Positions 1 through 8,583 of a stretch of DNA of 64,000 bases are shown piece by piece. The stretch's first letter is position 1. Every line of letters begins with the position of its first letter. This stretch comes from Clostridiales bacterium (lineage in GTDB: Bacteria; Bacillota; Clostridia; Lachnospirales; Lachnospiraceae): NCBI GenBank assembly GCA_019420275.1, contig JAHZHN010000002.1, positions 161,691-225,690 of the forward strand, given 5' to 3'. Made by a program: the position numbers and the translations under genes. The notes under the pieces are model-generated. The model was given only the letters and a program-made list of their open reading frames with translations. It was not told the DNA's origin and searched no databases.

Positions 1-1093
1 TCATCTCCCGCTCTGCTTTCTTGGCAAGGCACGGCATGATGGATACGGCATATATTCTTTCCGGTTCTACTCCCAGTTTCTTGGCAAAGGCGCTTTTCAT
101 TACGGCTCCAAACATCTGCTGCGGGGATTTTGCCGTAGAGAGACAGCCTGTCATCTGCGGATACTGAGATTTCATAAAACTGACCCATCCAGGACAGCAG
201 GATGTAAACATCGTATCTTCTTCCAGCTCTCCTTTGGTGAATTTTTCTACAAATTCATGAGCTTCTTCCATGATCGTAAGATCTGCAGAAAATGATGTGT
301 CAAAAACATAATCGACTCCCATGCGCCGCAGGGCATCGACAATCTTTCCTACGCCTGCTTCTTCTCTGGACAAGCCGAGAGATTCTCCCCAGGCAGCCCG
401 GACTGCCGGCGCAATCTGAGCAACAACTATCGCGTCTTCCCGCTCCAGGGCACGATAAAAACTTGTTGTATCATCCCTCTCTCTCAAAGCTCCTGTTGGA
501 CAATGGGTCACACACTGGCCGCATAAAGTACAGTCTGCTGCCTTTATGTCCCTGCATCCGGATACGCCAACGTTCGTTCTTGAACCAGTGCCGGATACAT
601 CCCATACGTTCATTCCCTGGACTTTATCGCAGATCTGGATGCACCGCATGCATTTGATGCATTTATTTGCCTCACGGATCAGAGGAAAATTCGTATCCCA
701 TTCCTGAAGGACCAATTCCTGTTTATAAAAACTTCCTACTACGTTCAGATCATTGGCAATGGACTGAAGACTGCAGTTTCCGCTCCGCACACACATCGGA
801 CATTCCATATTATGCTGAGACAAGAGCATCTCTATAGTATGCCTGCGGTTTCTCCGGACTCTTGGGCTGTTGGTATAGATCACCATGCCCTCTTCCACTA
901 CATTGTTGCATGCCGTCACCAAACGGCTCTGGCCTTCCACCTCTACAACACAGACCCGGCAGGCACTGATTTCATTAATGTCTTTCAGATAACATAATTT
1001 AGGAATCTGAATATGGATAGACGCTGCCGCCTCCATAATGGTCGTTCCTTCCGGAACCGAAATTTCCCGGTGATTGATCGTAACATTTACCAT
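1..1093 (-). CDS. hydA: [FeFe] hydrogenase catalytic subunit, NAD-linked type (partial, 3' end off the left edge)
   Basis: It reduces protons to H2 or oxidises H2 at an H-cluster, exchanging electrons with NAD(P)H through a partner flavoprotein. About 364 residues are visible. An N-terminal plant-type [2Fe-2S] domain has Cys34, Cys45, Cys48 and Cys62. A His-Cys cluster motif (HNMECPMC, then GNC) follows near residue 95, and then a 2x[4Fe-4S] ferredoxin domain (CIKCMRC, CTLCGQC). The hydrogenase motifs TSCCPGW and MPCLAKKAE are both present. The third signature, ExMxCxxGC, would lie beyond the window. ATG at 1093 overlaps the stop of the upstream flavoprotein gene by 7 bases (ATGGTAA), which suggests translational coupling. 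The assignment is firm; the subgroup (electron-bifurcating or simple NADH-dependent) is not decided. Confidence 0.93.
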   Translation of the reverse strand, partial: MVNVTINHREISVPEGTTIMEAAASIHIQIPKLCYLKDINEISACRVCVVEVEGQSRLVTACNNVVEEGMVIYTNSPRVRRNRRHTIEMLLSQHNMECPMCVRSGNCSLQSIANDLNVVGSFYKQELVLQEWDTNFPLIREANKCIKCMRCIQICDKVQGMNVWDVSGTGSRTNVGVSGCRDIKAADCTLCGQCVTHCPTGALRERDDTTSFYRALEREDAIVVAQIAPAVRAAWGESLGLSREEAGVGKIVDALRRMGVDYVFDTSFSADLTIMEEAHEFVEKFTKGELEEDTMFTSCCPGWVSFMKSQYPQMTGCLSTAKSPQQMFGAVMKSAFAKKLGVEPERIYAVSIMPCLAKKAEREM

Positions 1094-2919
1094 TTTATAT
1101 CCCTGCCTCCTTTGAAGATTCCATAGCCGAAGTGGTCACATCTCAGACATCTGGATGCTTCCTGACATGCTTCCGCCGCTGTCATACAATTTTCTACGCC
1201 CTCGAAATCACAGATTCGCTCTCCTGCTTCTCTTTCAGTCATATTAACTCTTCCGCATGGCTGTTTGTCTTCCAGGATCGGTTCCGGAATTTCCACATCT
1301 GCTCTGATTTCATGATGGAATCCCAGATATTCATCGATATTTGCAGCAATGACTTTTCCTGCCGCTACCGCTGAAATTACAGTAGAAGGTCCGGAAGCAC
1401 AGTCTCCTCCTGCGAATACACCAGGCATTTCCTCAAATCCGCCGAATTTCTCAACGCTGATCCTTCCTCTTTGCACCGGTACACCGGATTCCTCAAAATG
1501 CTGGTATTCGATATCCTGACCGATCGCTACGATCAGAGTCTGGCATGGAATCAGAATATCCTCTTCGCCTGACGGTCTCACACTTGGCCGTCCGTTTCGG
1601 ATCACACTGATCATCTGAGGCGTTACCCAGATTCCCTTCACCCTGCCTTGGGCATCCTTCTCTACTCTGGACGGAGCCATCAGCGTGCGGATTTCTACAC
1701 CTTCTGCTTCGGCTCCCTGGATTTCATCCGGAAGAGCCGTCATATCCGCTACTCTTCTCCGATACAAAATGCTTACTTTTTTCGCTCCCAGCCGGACTGC
1801 CGTGCGGACTGCATCCATGGATACATTTCCTCCGCCGATGACCGCTACTTCCTGTCCGTCCAGCCGCTCTTCCTGTCCGAGTGCTACATTTCTTAAAAAC
1901 TGAACCGCTGAGATTACGCCTTGGGCATCTTCTCCTTCCAGTCCCATCTTTTTATCTGTACTTGCTCCGATGCTGATCAATACCGCATCATACTGTTCTT
2001 TCAATTCCGTAAGGGATATGTCTTTTCCAATATCCTGCCCAAATTCTACCTTCACTCCTGTATCCAGGATTGCCTGGATATCCTGATCCAGCCGTTCCTT
2101 CGGAAGACGGTAATTTGGGATTCCATAGCGAAGCATTCCGCCAAGCTCCGGCAGCATCTCAAACACGGTAACCTGATGTCCCATAAGCTGCAGAAAATAT
2201 GCCGCACTTAAGCCGCTTGGCCCTCCTCCTACTACGGCTACCTGCTTCCCTGTGGATGGGGCACACTTTGGCGGAGCTACATAACCGGCTGCATCCGCAG
2301 CCATCCGCTTGAGGCCTCTGATATTGACTGCATCGTCGATCATATTTCTCCGGCAGAGATCTTCACATGGATGCTCACAGATGAATCCGCAGGTTGTCGG
2401 GAAAGGATTATCTTTTCGAATCAGACGGATCGCATCTTCATACCGTCCCTCGCGGACCAGCGCGATATATCCTGGAATATCGACTCTGGCCGGGCATCGG
2501 AACACGCACGGCACTGGCTGATTTAAAGTACTCAGGCAGCGATGGTACATAATATGCTCTAAATAATCTTCTTTAAATCCTATGGCTCCTTTGTACACCA
2601 TATTGGCAGCTTCATAGCCAATGGCGCAGTCTGCCGATTCCATAATGGACTGAGCAGTTTCCCGGATAGCAGTCAGTGTCCGGATATCCGCTTTCCCATC
2701 CAGCACATCCGTCAGCAGATTCTTCAGCTGTCCCAGTCCTACCCTGCAGGGAACACATTTCCCACAGCTCTGGGCATGACAAAGCTCTAAAAAAGCGCGC
2801 GAAATATCCACCGGACACAAGCCCGGCGGGCTGGATTCAATCCTGCGTTCCAAATCTTTGTACAGTCCTTCTACTACAAGCTGCGCATGATTGGGGGTCT
2901 GTAATTCTAAACGGCTCAT
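1087..2919 (-). CDS. NuoF-like / GltD-like fusion flavoprotein, hydrogenase partner
   Basis: Likely the NAD(P)-binding electron-transfer partner of the hydrogenase encoded just downstream. In the 610 residues I see a NuoF-type C-terminal [4Fe-4S] motif near residues 50-100 (CGKCVPC, then CAIG) but no NuoF flavin/NADH domain. A GltD-type N-terminal cluster domain follows (CVFRCPARVD, CGFICEHPCEDLC). Next comes a glutamate-synthase small-subunit-like FAD/NAD(P)H reductase (GGGPSGLSAAY near 230, GGGNVSMDAVR near 360, GGDCASGPSTV near 500). A Cys pair (CLRCDHFG) ends the protein. GltD-like reductases such as NfnB often use NADPH. ATG at 2919 follows AAGGAGGAATTT. The gene is first in its transcript, behind a promoter at 2988-3016. 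Confidence 0.85.
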   Translation of the reverse strand: MSRLELQTPNHAQLVVEGLYKDLERRIESSPPGLCPVDISRAFLELCHAQSCGKCVPCRVGLGQLKNLLTDVLDGKADIRTLTAIRETAQSIMESADCAIGYEAANMVYKGAIGFKEDYLEHIMYHRCLSTLNQPVPCVFRCPARVDIPGYIALVREGRYEDAIRLIRKDNPFPTTCGFICEHPCEDLCRRNMIDDAVNIRGLKRMAADAAGYVAPPKCAPSTGKQVAVVGGGPSGLSAAYFLQLMGHQVTVFEMLPELGGMLRYGIPNYRLPKERLDQDIQAILDTGVKVEFGQDIGKDISLTELKEQYDAVLISIGASTDKKMGLEGEDAQGVISAVQFLRNVALGQEERLDGQEVAVIGGGNVSMDAVRTAVRLGAKKVSILYRRRVADMTALPDEIQGAEAEGVEIRTLMAPSRVEKDAQGRVKGIWVTPQMISVIRNGRPSVRPSGEEDILIPCQTLIVAIGQDIEYQHFEESGVPVQRGRISVEKFGGFEEMPGVFAGGDCASGPSTVISAVAAGKVIAANIDEYLGFHHEIRADVEIPEPILEDKQPCGRVNMTEREAGERICDFEGVENCMTAAEACQEASRCLRCDHFGYGIFKGGRDIKW

Positions 2920-2987
2920 AAATTCCTCCTTTTTCTATCGTCAGATTTCCATATCCAAAACAATCCGACCACTTATGATTGTTCCTA

Positions 2988-3016
2988 ATTATATACAATT
3001 TGAGGGCAAAAAACAA
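2988..3016 (-). promoter_or_regulatory. Promoter for the hydrogenase operon
   Basis: On the minus strand, TTGTTT (-35, 3011-3016) is separated by 17 bases from TATAAT (-10, 2988-2993). The -35 box sits in the T-run of the degV terminator, so the two transcription units are packed back to back. Confidence 0.5.
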
Positions 3017-3048
3017 GACAGGACTCCCTTGCAGGCAGCCCTGTCTTT
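3007..3048 (-). terminator. Intrinsic terminator of degV
   Basis: The stem AAGACAGG / CCTGTCTT (3015-3022 with 3040-3047) is followed on the minus strand by GTTTTTTG. It starts about 20 bases past the degV stop. Confidence 0.7.
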
Positions 3049-3067
3049 ATGGATGCAAAAAACTCAT

Positions 3068-3904
3068 TTAATAGGACAAAATAATACCCCCATCGCAGGC
3101 ATACAGCGTACTTACGCCCTTTGTCTCGATAATGATGATCTCTCCGACATCCAGATTTTTTTGGATCAGATTTTTTACAAATTCTGCTCTTTCAGGACAG
3201 TTGCAGTGAGCAATTGCCAAAATCCGGCGGGACAGATCCCTTCCCTCTTTTACGATGGAGTCTACCATCTTCGACAGAGCTTTCTTCATTCCCCTGGCCT
3301 GAGTCAGCTTCTGAATCACTCCATCCCGCGTTCCTTCCATCACCGGCTTGATGTTCAATGCGCCGGCAAGAGTTGCTGTCAGACTGGAAAGCCGTCCGTT
3401 CTTGCGAAGGACTTCTAAGGTTTCCAGGACAAAATAGGTGCGCTGGGTGGAGATATATGCTTCCACCTTCTCGATCACATCTTCAAACGGCATTCCCCCG
3501 GAAGCGTACTCATAAATCTTTCTGGCGATCAGCAGCTGGGTTGTAGAGGCTCCTCTGGAATTAAATACATAAATGTTCTTCTTCCCATGTTCTTCCTCAT
3601 ACAGATTTTTGCCCAGCACGGCACTGTTATAAGATCCGCTTAACTGGGCGGATAATGTGATGACATAAATATCATCTGCCTGATCATAAGCCTCCATATA
3701 TTTCTCCGGCGCAGGACAGGCGGATTTTGCCTCTCTGCGGCTCTCTGCCACTTTGTTAAGAAAGGATGCCTGATCAAACGTCTCATCATCTATGATCTCT
3801 TCCCCGTCCACGATCAGGGTCAGAGGCACCCATGTATAACACCCTTTTGCGAAATCATCTTTCGTTAAATCCGTGCAGCTGTCGCATACAATGTGAAAGC
3901 TCAT
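3068..3904 (-). CDS. DegV family fatty-acid-binding protein
   Basis: DegV proteins are cytosolic fatty-acid-binding proteins; some act as FakB subunits that present fatty acids to the kinase FakA. The 278-residue length is normal. The N-terminus IVCDSCTDLT matches the family's (V/I)xDSxxDL start, and SAQLSGSYNSA near residue 90 matches the conserved lipid-binding SGTYxxA segment. RKNGRLS near 165 and LNIKPV near 185 are also typical. ATG at 3904 has AAGGAGATAC just upstream. The gene appears to be monocistronic with its own terminator. Which fatty acid it binds cannot be read from the sequence. Confidence 0.88.
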   Translation of the reverse strand: MSFHIVCDSCTDLTKDDFAKGCYTWVPLTLIVDGEEIIDDETFDQASFLNKVAESRREAKSACPAPEKYMEAYDQADDIYVITLSAQLSGSYNSAVLGKNLYEEEHGKKNIYVFNSRGASTTQLLIARKIYEYASGGMPFEDVIEKVEAYISTQRTYFVLETLEVLRKNGRLSSLTATLAGALNIKPVMEGTRDGVIQKLTQARGMKKALSKMVDSIVKEGRDLSRRILAIAHCNCPERAEFVKNLIQKNLDVGEIIIIETKGVSTLYACDGGIILSY

Positions 3905-3990
3905 ATCCGTATCTCCTTTTTAAAACTTTATTATGTGGTATTTATTACTACTTATTTTATCATACCCAAACAGACACCACAATCCCTTTC

Positions 3991-4848
3991 TTATTCTTCT
4001 TTGTCTCCCAGACGATTGGCCACGAACAGACCGATCAGCAGCGCAAGGACTCCCCACAGCCCGGAAACAGCATCAAGCGATATGCCCTTCATTTCTGCCA
4101 GGATTCCCACCGGCGAAGCAATGATCAGACCCAAAATGCCCCAGTAAGACACTGCCCTGTGATGCTCCAGCAGATACTCTACTATTTTTGCTATGACAAT
4201 GATTCCTGCTCCCAGTCCAAGGACTGCCGGTGCCAGGATCAAAACTCCCCGGATCATCTGGTCTGAATTCATCATCAAAAATCCATGGATGCATCCTGTA
4301 ATCTCATCCAGCAGAGGCTGATAATATCCTATCAGCAGCAGGATCATGGAGCCGCTCACACCCGGCACGACCATGGTCGCCGCAGAGATGATTCCAATCC
4401 CGAACATTCTGACTGCTGTTATGAAAGAAAGATTCATCACTGCTTCTTTTCCGCTGATATTAATCATCGGCACTGCCGCTACCAGAAAGAAAAAGAAGAA
4501 AAATGCAATAAGCCCCGCGGCTTTGACTTTCTCTGTCCGAATTGGTTTTAAGATTTCCGGGATTCCGCCTAATACGAGACCTACAAATAAAAGATTGGTC
4601 TGCAGCGGATATTCCTTAAACAGCCAGCGAATCACAAAAGACAATCCTGCAAATCCAAGGACAGCGCCGATTCCAATCGGTATCAGGATCCGGATACTGC
4701 TTTTCAGATCTTTCCTTAAATGAGTAATGGCGTAGATGATCTTGTCATAAATTCCCATGGAAATGGCCAGAGTTCCTCCGCTGACACCCGGCATAATGTT
4801 TGCCACCCCCAGCAGGGAGCCTCTGCATATCTCTTTTAATAAATTCAT
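3991..4848 (-). CDS. DUF368 membrane protein, PopT-type undecaprenyl-phosphate translocase
   Basis: Some DUF368 proteins (PopT) have been implicated in flipping undecaprenyl phosphate back across the membrane so that the carrier can be reused for wall polymers. The 285-residue sequence is almost entirely hydrophobic, with about eight predicted segments. It carries two copies of a PGVSG motif (IMPGVSGGTLA near residue 20 and VVPGVSGSMI near 160), consistent with the family's inverted-repeat architecture. The start ATG directly follows the stop of the upstream DUF5721 gene, so the two are translationally coupled. The role fits the neighbouring surface-polymer locus, but that link is an inference. 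Confidence 0.8.
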   Translation of the reverse strand: MNLLKEICRGSLLGVANIMPGVSGGTLAISMGIYDKIIYAITHLRKDLKSSIRILIPIGIGAVLGFAGLSFVIRWLFKEYPLQTNLLFVGLVLGGIPEILKPIRTEKVKAAGLIAFFFFFFLVAAVPMINISGKEAVMNLSFITAVRMFGIGIISAATMVVPGVSGSMILLLIGYYQPLLDEITGCIHGFLMMNSDQMIRGVLILAPAVLGLGAGIIVIAKIVEYLLEHHRAVSYWGILGLIIASPVGILAEMKGISLDAVSGLWGVLALLIGLFVANRLGDKEE

Positions 4849-5328
4849 TTACATAAACTCCTTCAAACGCTCTTTAACTTCCACATCCCAGTATTCTTCC
4901 AGTCCCCGGTCCATTGTAAAAGACCTTCTGGATACACCGGAAGTACATTTCAGACTTTTTCTGTCATACAAAAGATTGATAAACAGCCCTGCAATCTCGT
5001 CCTGTCCTGCAGCCAGATTATATTTTTCAAGAAATTCTTCTACTTTTCCCGGCTTCAGCATCATAACAAACTGGAAGGACAGAGGTGTCTTCTTGCCTTT
5101 GATCAGTCCAAACATCCTTGCCTTTTCTCTCTCCCATGGAATATAAGGATATATTCCATATTCTTCCCATTCTTCCGTATCATAAAACTCCTTTAAAACT
5201 TTTCCATTGAATTCATATGCAATATCCATGGATAATTTGCCTTCATTCATCAAAAAGTCATCAAATAAATCTCCCGCAAGGAATCCTGCCATAAATCTCT
5301 TAATATTTTCAATCTCTATTGCTATCAT
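4849..5328 (-). CDS. DUF5721-like protein
   Basis: A soluble 159-residue protein of unknown function that resembles the DUF5721 family seen in Lachnospiraceae. It opens with MIAIEIENIKRFMAGFL and holds a conserved-looking LIKGKKTPLSF segment near residue 85. I place the start at 5328 because AGGAGATC lies 5 bases upstream. The longer frame to 5601 would overlap the end of the HtrA gene and cross its terminator. The stop abuts the start of the DUF368 gene. No catalytic motif is visible. Confidence 0.72.
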   Translation of the reverse strand: MIAIEIENIKRFMAGFLAGDLFDDFLMNEGKLSMDIAYEFNGKVLKEFYDTEEWEEYGIYPYIPWEREKARMFGLIKGKKTPLSFQFVMMLKPGKVEEFLEKYNLAAGQDEIAGLFINLLYDRKSLKCTSGVSRRSFTMDRGLEEYWDVEVKERLKEFM

Positions 5329-5401
5329 TTTTGATCTCCTGATATGACATTTATAAAAACTACAGGTTCCGACATAGGATCGTTTTCCAATCCTTTTTTC
5401 T

Positions 5402-5436
5402 CTAAAAAGAAAATGGACAGCAAAACTGCTGTCCAT
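5402..5436 (-). terminator. Intrinsic terminator of htrA
   Basis: The perfect 9-base stem ATGGACAGC / GCTGTCCAT (5413-5421 with 5428-5436) has loop AGTTTT and is followed on the minus strand by TTTCTTTTTAG. Confidence 0.8.
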
Positions 5437-5479
5437 CTCATTGTATCTTCTATCTGGTATTTTTTCAATATCTTTCTGT

Positions 5480-6898
5480 TTATCTTCCATAATTGTAGTA
5501 ATAACTGCTGCCGGATTCACTCCTTGAGCCGCTTCCGTAGTTACTGCTGCTGGAACTGCTGCTGGAAGAAGAGGTTGACGGAGCGTCTGATTTCTTGCCA
5601 AGCGTTACGGTAACTGTCTTGGATTCATAAGTTCCCTGCTGATTCTGACGCTGTACGACAACTTTTACTTTTGTGCCCGCCTTTAAGTTAGACATCTTGC
5701 TCTGCAGTCCTTCCATGGTAGAGACTTCACTTCCATTAAACTTGGTAATGACATCACCTGCGCTGATTCCAGCTGTCTCTGCCGGAGATCCGCTGACAAC
5801 CTGCTGTACATAAACACCCGTCGGCATATTAAACTGAGAAGCCACAGAACTGTCGATCGTCTGACCGGAAATTCCAAGATATGCTTCTTCATCTTCTGAT
5901 GGTGCCTCGTTTTTGATCAGCTGTTCAATGATCGGTTTCGCCGTGTTGATCGGAATTGCGTATCCCATTCCTTCTACATCTGTAGATGAATATTTTACTG
6001 TATTGATTCCGATCAGTTCCCCTTTGCTGTTTAACAAAGCACCGCCGCTGTTTCCAGGGTTAATGGCTGCATCTGTCTGGATCAATGTCATCGTATTGTC
6101 TGTCATCTGTACTTCACGATTGACTGCACTGATATATCCTCCGGTTACAGACTGTCCATATCCCAAAGCATTTCCGATGGCAATTGCCTGTTCTCCTGTT
6201 TTCAGATCATCAGAATCTCCTAATGTGATAATGGCGATTTTGTTTTTGGTAGAATCTTTCATATCAGTTAAATTCACCTCAACCACTGCCAAATCTGCAT
6301 CACTGTCAGTTCCGCGAACACTTGCTTTTACGCTTTCCCCATCTACAAATCCAACGGAAAGAGATTCTGCATCCTCTACTACATGGTTATTGGTGACAAT
6401 CAGAAGTTTCCCATCTTCTTTTCCTATGATAACTCCAGAACCAACTCCTTCTGTCTGACTGCTCTGCTGCTGTCCAAACCATCCCTGTGAAGTGCTTTCA
6501 AAAATACCGGTAATAGAGACGATCGCCGGCATCGCGTTTTCCGCAACCTCCGAAATTCCATTGCCGGAATCAGAAGTAGAACCGCTGGTTGTTTTGGTCG
6601 TTGCCAGCTGTGTACCGCTGTTTCCAATACCAGCTTTTGAAAAGCCATACTGAACACCCTGGAAAGCAACTCCTGCGATCAGTCCGAATACAAGAGCGGT
6701 TGCACCGACTTTTGCCCAGTACCTGCCGCCTTTTCTTGTTCCTCCTGGTCTTTCTCCATTGCTGTTCTTATCTTTTCTGCGGGAGAAGAATCCTTTTTTC
6801 TTCTGAGGCGTTTCTTCCTCCCGTCTCCATTCCTCTGCAGTCTTCCACTGACCATCATCATTTGTATTGTTATTTATATTATTATCATAAACACTCAT
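5480..6898 (-). CDS. htrA: HtrA/DegP-type trypsin-like serine protease with PDZ domain
   Basis: A membrane-anchored surface quality-control protease, 472 residues. A charged cytoplasmic N-terminus is followed by one membrane helix (about residues 63-83). The chymotrypsin-fold protease domain shows all three catalytic residues: His in VTNNHVV, Asp in DSDADLAVV and Ser in NPGNSGGALL. One PDZ domain (about 340-440) follows, with GVYVQQVVSGSPAETAGI. The C-terminus is a low-complexity Ser/Gly/Tyr tail. ATG at 6898 follows AAGGAGATCGTATC. It has its own terminator and is divergent from the sugar-transferase gene. Confidence 0.95.
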   Translation of the reverse strand: MSVYDNNINNNTNDDGQWKTAEEWRREEETPQKKKGFFSRRKDKNSNGERPGGTRKGGRYWAKVGATALVFGLIAGVAFQGVQYGFSKAGIGNSGTQLATTKTTSGSTSDSGNGISEVAENAMPAIVSITGIFESTSQGWFGQQQSSQTEGVGSGVIIGKEDGKLLIVTNNHVVEDAESLSVGFVDGESVKASVRGTDSDADLAVVEVNLTDMKDSTKNKIAIITLGDSDDLKTGEQAIAIGNALGYGQSVTGGYISAVNREVQMTDNTMTLIQTDAAINPGNSGGALLNSKGELIGINTVKYSSTDVEGMGYAIPINTAKPIIEQLIKNEAPSEDEEAYLGISGQTIDSSVASQFNMPTGVYVQQVVSGSPAETAGISAGDVITKFNGSEVSTMEGLQSKMSNLKAGTKVKVVVQRQNQQGTYESKTVTVTLGKKSDAPSTSSSSSSSSSSNYGSGSRSESGSSYYYNYGR

Positions 6899-7048
6899 GA
6901 TACGATCTCCTTTCTTCCATCCTTAATGTTTTGTTTGATTTAAATATACTCAATATTTGTGTTTAAATTGTGTTTTAATTGTTACAAAACTAAGAAAACG
7001 ACTCCTTTTGCGGCAAGCCGACATAAGAAAAACCTAAGCTTTTTTTCA

Positions 7049-7077
7049 TTGTACATATGGGCTTTTTACCTTATAAT
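7049..7077 (+). promoter_or_regulatory. Promoter of the plus-strand polymer-priming unit
   Basis: TTGTAC (7049-7054), a 17-base spacer and TATAAT (7072-7077) lie 30 bases before the start codon of the sugar transferase. A ribosome binding site, AAAGGAG, follows. The 208-base gap from htrA must also hold the htrA promoter, which I could not place with confidence. Confidence 0.6.
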
Positions 7078-7106
7078 AATAAGAAGGAAAAAAGGAGTAT
7101 TCATTT

Positions 7107-8537
7107 ATGATTAAGCAAAACCAAACTTATTTGAACAGGCTGCACGTCCTGATCGATGCAATCTGCATTTATCTTGCAGGAATCACTGCCTATCAGATCC
7201 GGTTTAATCTAAGTATTTTCGGCTTTGAAGTGTACCGGTATGTTTTTACGTACAATCGTTATCCATTTCCGCTGAAATACTATCAGCTTCCTCTCATCAT
7301 AGCCATGATCGTACTTCTGATATTATATGCATCTTTTGGTCTTTATACGCCAAAACGGTATCAGAGAGGCAGCAAAGAACTGATTAATCTTTTTAAATCC
7401 AATGTAATCGGACTGGGTATTGCAGCATTTTTCATTACGATTTTTCAGATTCAAAATTTTCCGCGTTCTTTGTATCTGCTGTTTTTCATCATTAATTTTA
7501 TTTATGGTGTGATTTCCAGATATGTGATTCGTAAAATTTTGAAAGTAAACCGCAAGAGAGGGCATAATATCAAACATACGGTATTTGTTGGATTCAGCAC
7601 ATCTGCTGCCGCATATATCGACCGCATCAAATCCAACCCTCACTGGGGACTTGAGGTCCATGGAATCTTCGATGACACAGTCAGCGAAAATTTTGAGTAC
7701 CGCGGCGTCAAACGAATCGGCACACTGAACGACCTGGCTTCTTATCTTGAAAATACTTCCCTGGATGAAGTGGCGATTACTTTGAACCTGAACGAATACC
7801 ATAAACTTGAAAAAGTCGTGGCCATCTGTGAGAAATCCGGCGTCCACACCAAGTTTGTTCCTGACTATTACAACTTTATTTCCACTAACCCGTATACCGA
7901 AGATTTGGACGGGCTTCCGGTCATCAATATCCGAAATGTACCTCTTACCAATACGATGAACCGGATCATCAAACGATTGATCGATATCATGGGATCTATC
8001 GTTGCCCTGATCTTGTTTTCTCCGATCATGCTGGTAGTGGCAATCCTGGTCAAAAAAAGTTCTCCGGGACCAATCATCTTTGCACAGGAACGAATCGGTC
8101 TGGGCAACAAGCCATTTAAAATGTACAAGTTCCGTTCTATGGGTGTCCAGGATCCGAAGAAGGAAGCAAAACAATGGACGACCAAAAACGATGCCCGTGT
8201 CACTCCAGTGGGCAAGATCATCCGGAAAACCAGTCTGGATGAACTTCCACAGTTCTGGAATGTATTAAAAGGCGATATGAGCCTGATCGGACCTCGTCCG
8301 GAACGGCCGCAGTTTGTAGAGAAATTTAAAGAAGAAATCCCGCGTTATATGATCAAACATCAGGTACGCCCGGGAATTACCGGATGGGCGCAGGTCAATG
8401 GTTTCCGCGGAGATACTTCCATCCGCGGCAGAATCGAGCACGATCTATATTATATTGAAAATTGGTCCCTGGGTCTGGACATCAAAATCCTGTTTTTAAC
8501 ATTCTTTAAGGGTTTTGTAAATAAAAACGCTTACTAA
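7107..8537 (+). CDS. Polyprenyl-phosphate sugar-1-phosphate transferase (WcaJ/CpsE/EpsL type)
   Basis: It starts a surface glycan by moving a sugar-1-phosphate, often glucose or galactose, from a UDP-sugar to undecaprenyl phosphate at the inner face of the membrane. The 476 residues have the full family layout. An N-terminal membrane region (about 1-135) is followed by a nucleotide-binding-like middle domain, then a C-terminal bacterial sugar transferase domain from about 290. Motifs in that domain include KRLIDIMGSI, FRSM, DELPQFWNV and SLIGPRPERP. ATG at 7107 follows AAAGGAG. With GalU downstream, UDP-glucose is a plausible donor, but the sugar is not decided by sequence. Confidence 0.92.
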   Translation: MIKQNQTYLNRLHVLIDAICIYLAGITAYQIRFNLSIFGFEVYRYVFTYNRYPFPLKYYQLPLIIAMIVLLILYASFGLYTPKRYQRGSKELINLFKSNVIGLGIAAFFITIFQIQNFPRSLYLLFFIINFIYGVISRYVIRKILKVNRKRGHNIKHTVFVGFSTSAAAYIDRIKSNPHWGLEVHGIFDDTVSENFEYRGVKRIGTLNDLASYLENTSLDEVAITLNLNEYHKLEKVVAICEKSGVHTKFVPDYYNFISTNPYTEDLDGLPVINIRNVPLTNTMNRIIKRLIDIMGSIVALILFSPIMLVVAILVKKSSPGPIIFAQERIGLGNKPFKMYKFRSMGVQDPKKEAKQWTTKNDARVTPVGKIIRKTSLDELPQFWNVLKGDMSLIGPRPERPQFVEKFKEEIPRYMIKHQVRPGITGWAQVNGFRGDTSIRGRIEHDLYYIENWSLGLDIKILFLTFFKGFVNKNAY

Positions 8538-8540
8538 ACC

Positions 8541-8567
8541 GGACGGCCTGCGTGCCGTCCTTTTTCT
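8541..8567 (+). terminator. Intrinsic terminator or attenuator between sugar transferase and LCP gene
   Basis: The stem GGACGGC / GCCGTCC (8541-8547 with 8554-8560) has loop CTGCGT, followed by TTTTTCTTTG. It stands directly before the ribosome binding site of the LCP gene, so it may only reduce read-through. Confidence 0.7.
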
Positions 8568-8583
8568 TTGATTGGAGGTTCTT

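Noticed and set aside
2975..3002. Possible Rex site (TTGT...ACAA) at the hydrogenase promoter
   Set aside because: The half-sites are 20 bases end to end and lack the TTAA cores of the Rex consensus.
4849..5601. Longer 250-residue form of the DUF5721-like gene
   Set aside because: It would cross the htrA terminator and overlap the htrA end out of frame; the start at 5328 has a good ribosome binding site.
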